Positions 63,942 to 64,000 of a DNA stretch of 64,000 nucleotides are shown here, one piece after another. A program made the position numbers and the translations under genes. The DNA comes from an uncultured Psychrobacter sp. (lineage in GTDB: Bacteria; Pseudomonadota; Gammaproteobacteria; Pseudomonadales; Moraxellaceae): NCBI GenBank assembly GCA_947501045.1, contig CANMUI010000010.1:47028-111027 (forward strand). Reading direction: 5' to 3'. Position 1 is the stretch's first letter. The number at the start of each line of letters is the position of its first letter. Below the pieces are notes generated by a model, which worked only from the letters and a program-made list of their open reading frames with translations, searched no databases and was not told where the DNA came from.

Positions 63942-64000
63942 ACGCACCTCATTAAGGGAACGGACGAGACAAGCTACTTAATAATAGTAGTGAAATCAAG

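Overview
The window looks like a chromosomal segment of a gammaproteobacterium of the Moraxellaceae, most likely Psychrobacter. This is inferred from AT-rich DNA, the gene sets rpoA-rplQ, yceD-rpmF-fabD-fabG-acpP, ilvI-ilvH-ilvC, etfB-etfA, pyrB with an inactive dihydroorotase partner, and a transhydrogenase alpha subunit split in two genes. It was not checked by search.

Region 1 (1-1755): the end of rpoA, rplQ with a strong terminator, yciO, and the 3' part of an interrupted epmC. Region 2 (about 1768-20855): a 19 kb genomic island inserted inside epmC, exactly in the codons for the metal-binding HExxH motif. The two halves of the host gene lie at 20826-21269 (N-terminal) and 1435-1755 (C-terminal). 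The right end of the island carries four overlapping genes: three large tyrosine-recombinase-type proteins and a small coiled-coil protein. This is the Tn554/GInt type of mobile core. Next to it the island has its own intact, divergent epmC, which looks like a replacement for the gene it destroys. The cargo is nearly all anti-phage defence: an AbiV-like protein, a TIR-like nucleotide-binding effector with a small partner, a complete type III restriction-modification system, a two-reverse-transcriptase DRT type 3 system followed by a recognisable structured non-coding RNA with a CACACAC template tract, and a small XRE regulator divergent from an unknown zinc-ribbon protein.

Region 3 (21270-26200): yceD, rpmF, fabD, fabG and acpP (ribosome and fatty-acid synthesis) and a LysM/BON protein. 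Region 4 (26200-35100): queG, nnr, a DUF4124 protein, then branched-chain amino-acid genes ilvI, ilvH and ilvC. Region 5 (35100-43900): a cold-shock gene with a long leader, a DUF421 protein, etfB/etfA, an RNA methyltransferase, fbp, pyrB-pyrX and a DUF2127 protein. Region 6 (43900-53400): a cation/proton antiporter, DUF2254 and YihY membrane proteins, wrbA, DUF2069 and DUF3108 proteins, and groES-groEL behind a sigma-32-like promoter. Region 7 (53400-64000): yaaA, pntAA-pntAB-pntB, a 276 bp MITE-like element, a thioesterase-like gene, iscX, a GyrI-like gene, dapE, a 2OG-Fe(II) oxygenase, rlmJ, pssA, and at the right edge two tandem strong promoters that probably drive an rRNA (or other stable RNA) operon beyond the window.

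The two most notable things are the island that breaks epmC while supplying another copy, and its DRT3 locus, where the ncRNA, its own promoter and the template tract can be read directly from the sequence. A third observation is a recurrent 15-bp-period tandem repeat in gene spacers or at gene ends (ilvH-ilvC, etfB-etfA, after 43919, groES-groEL, pntAA-pntAB).
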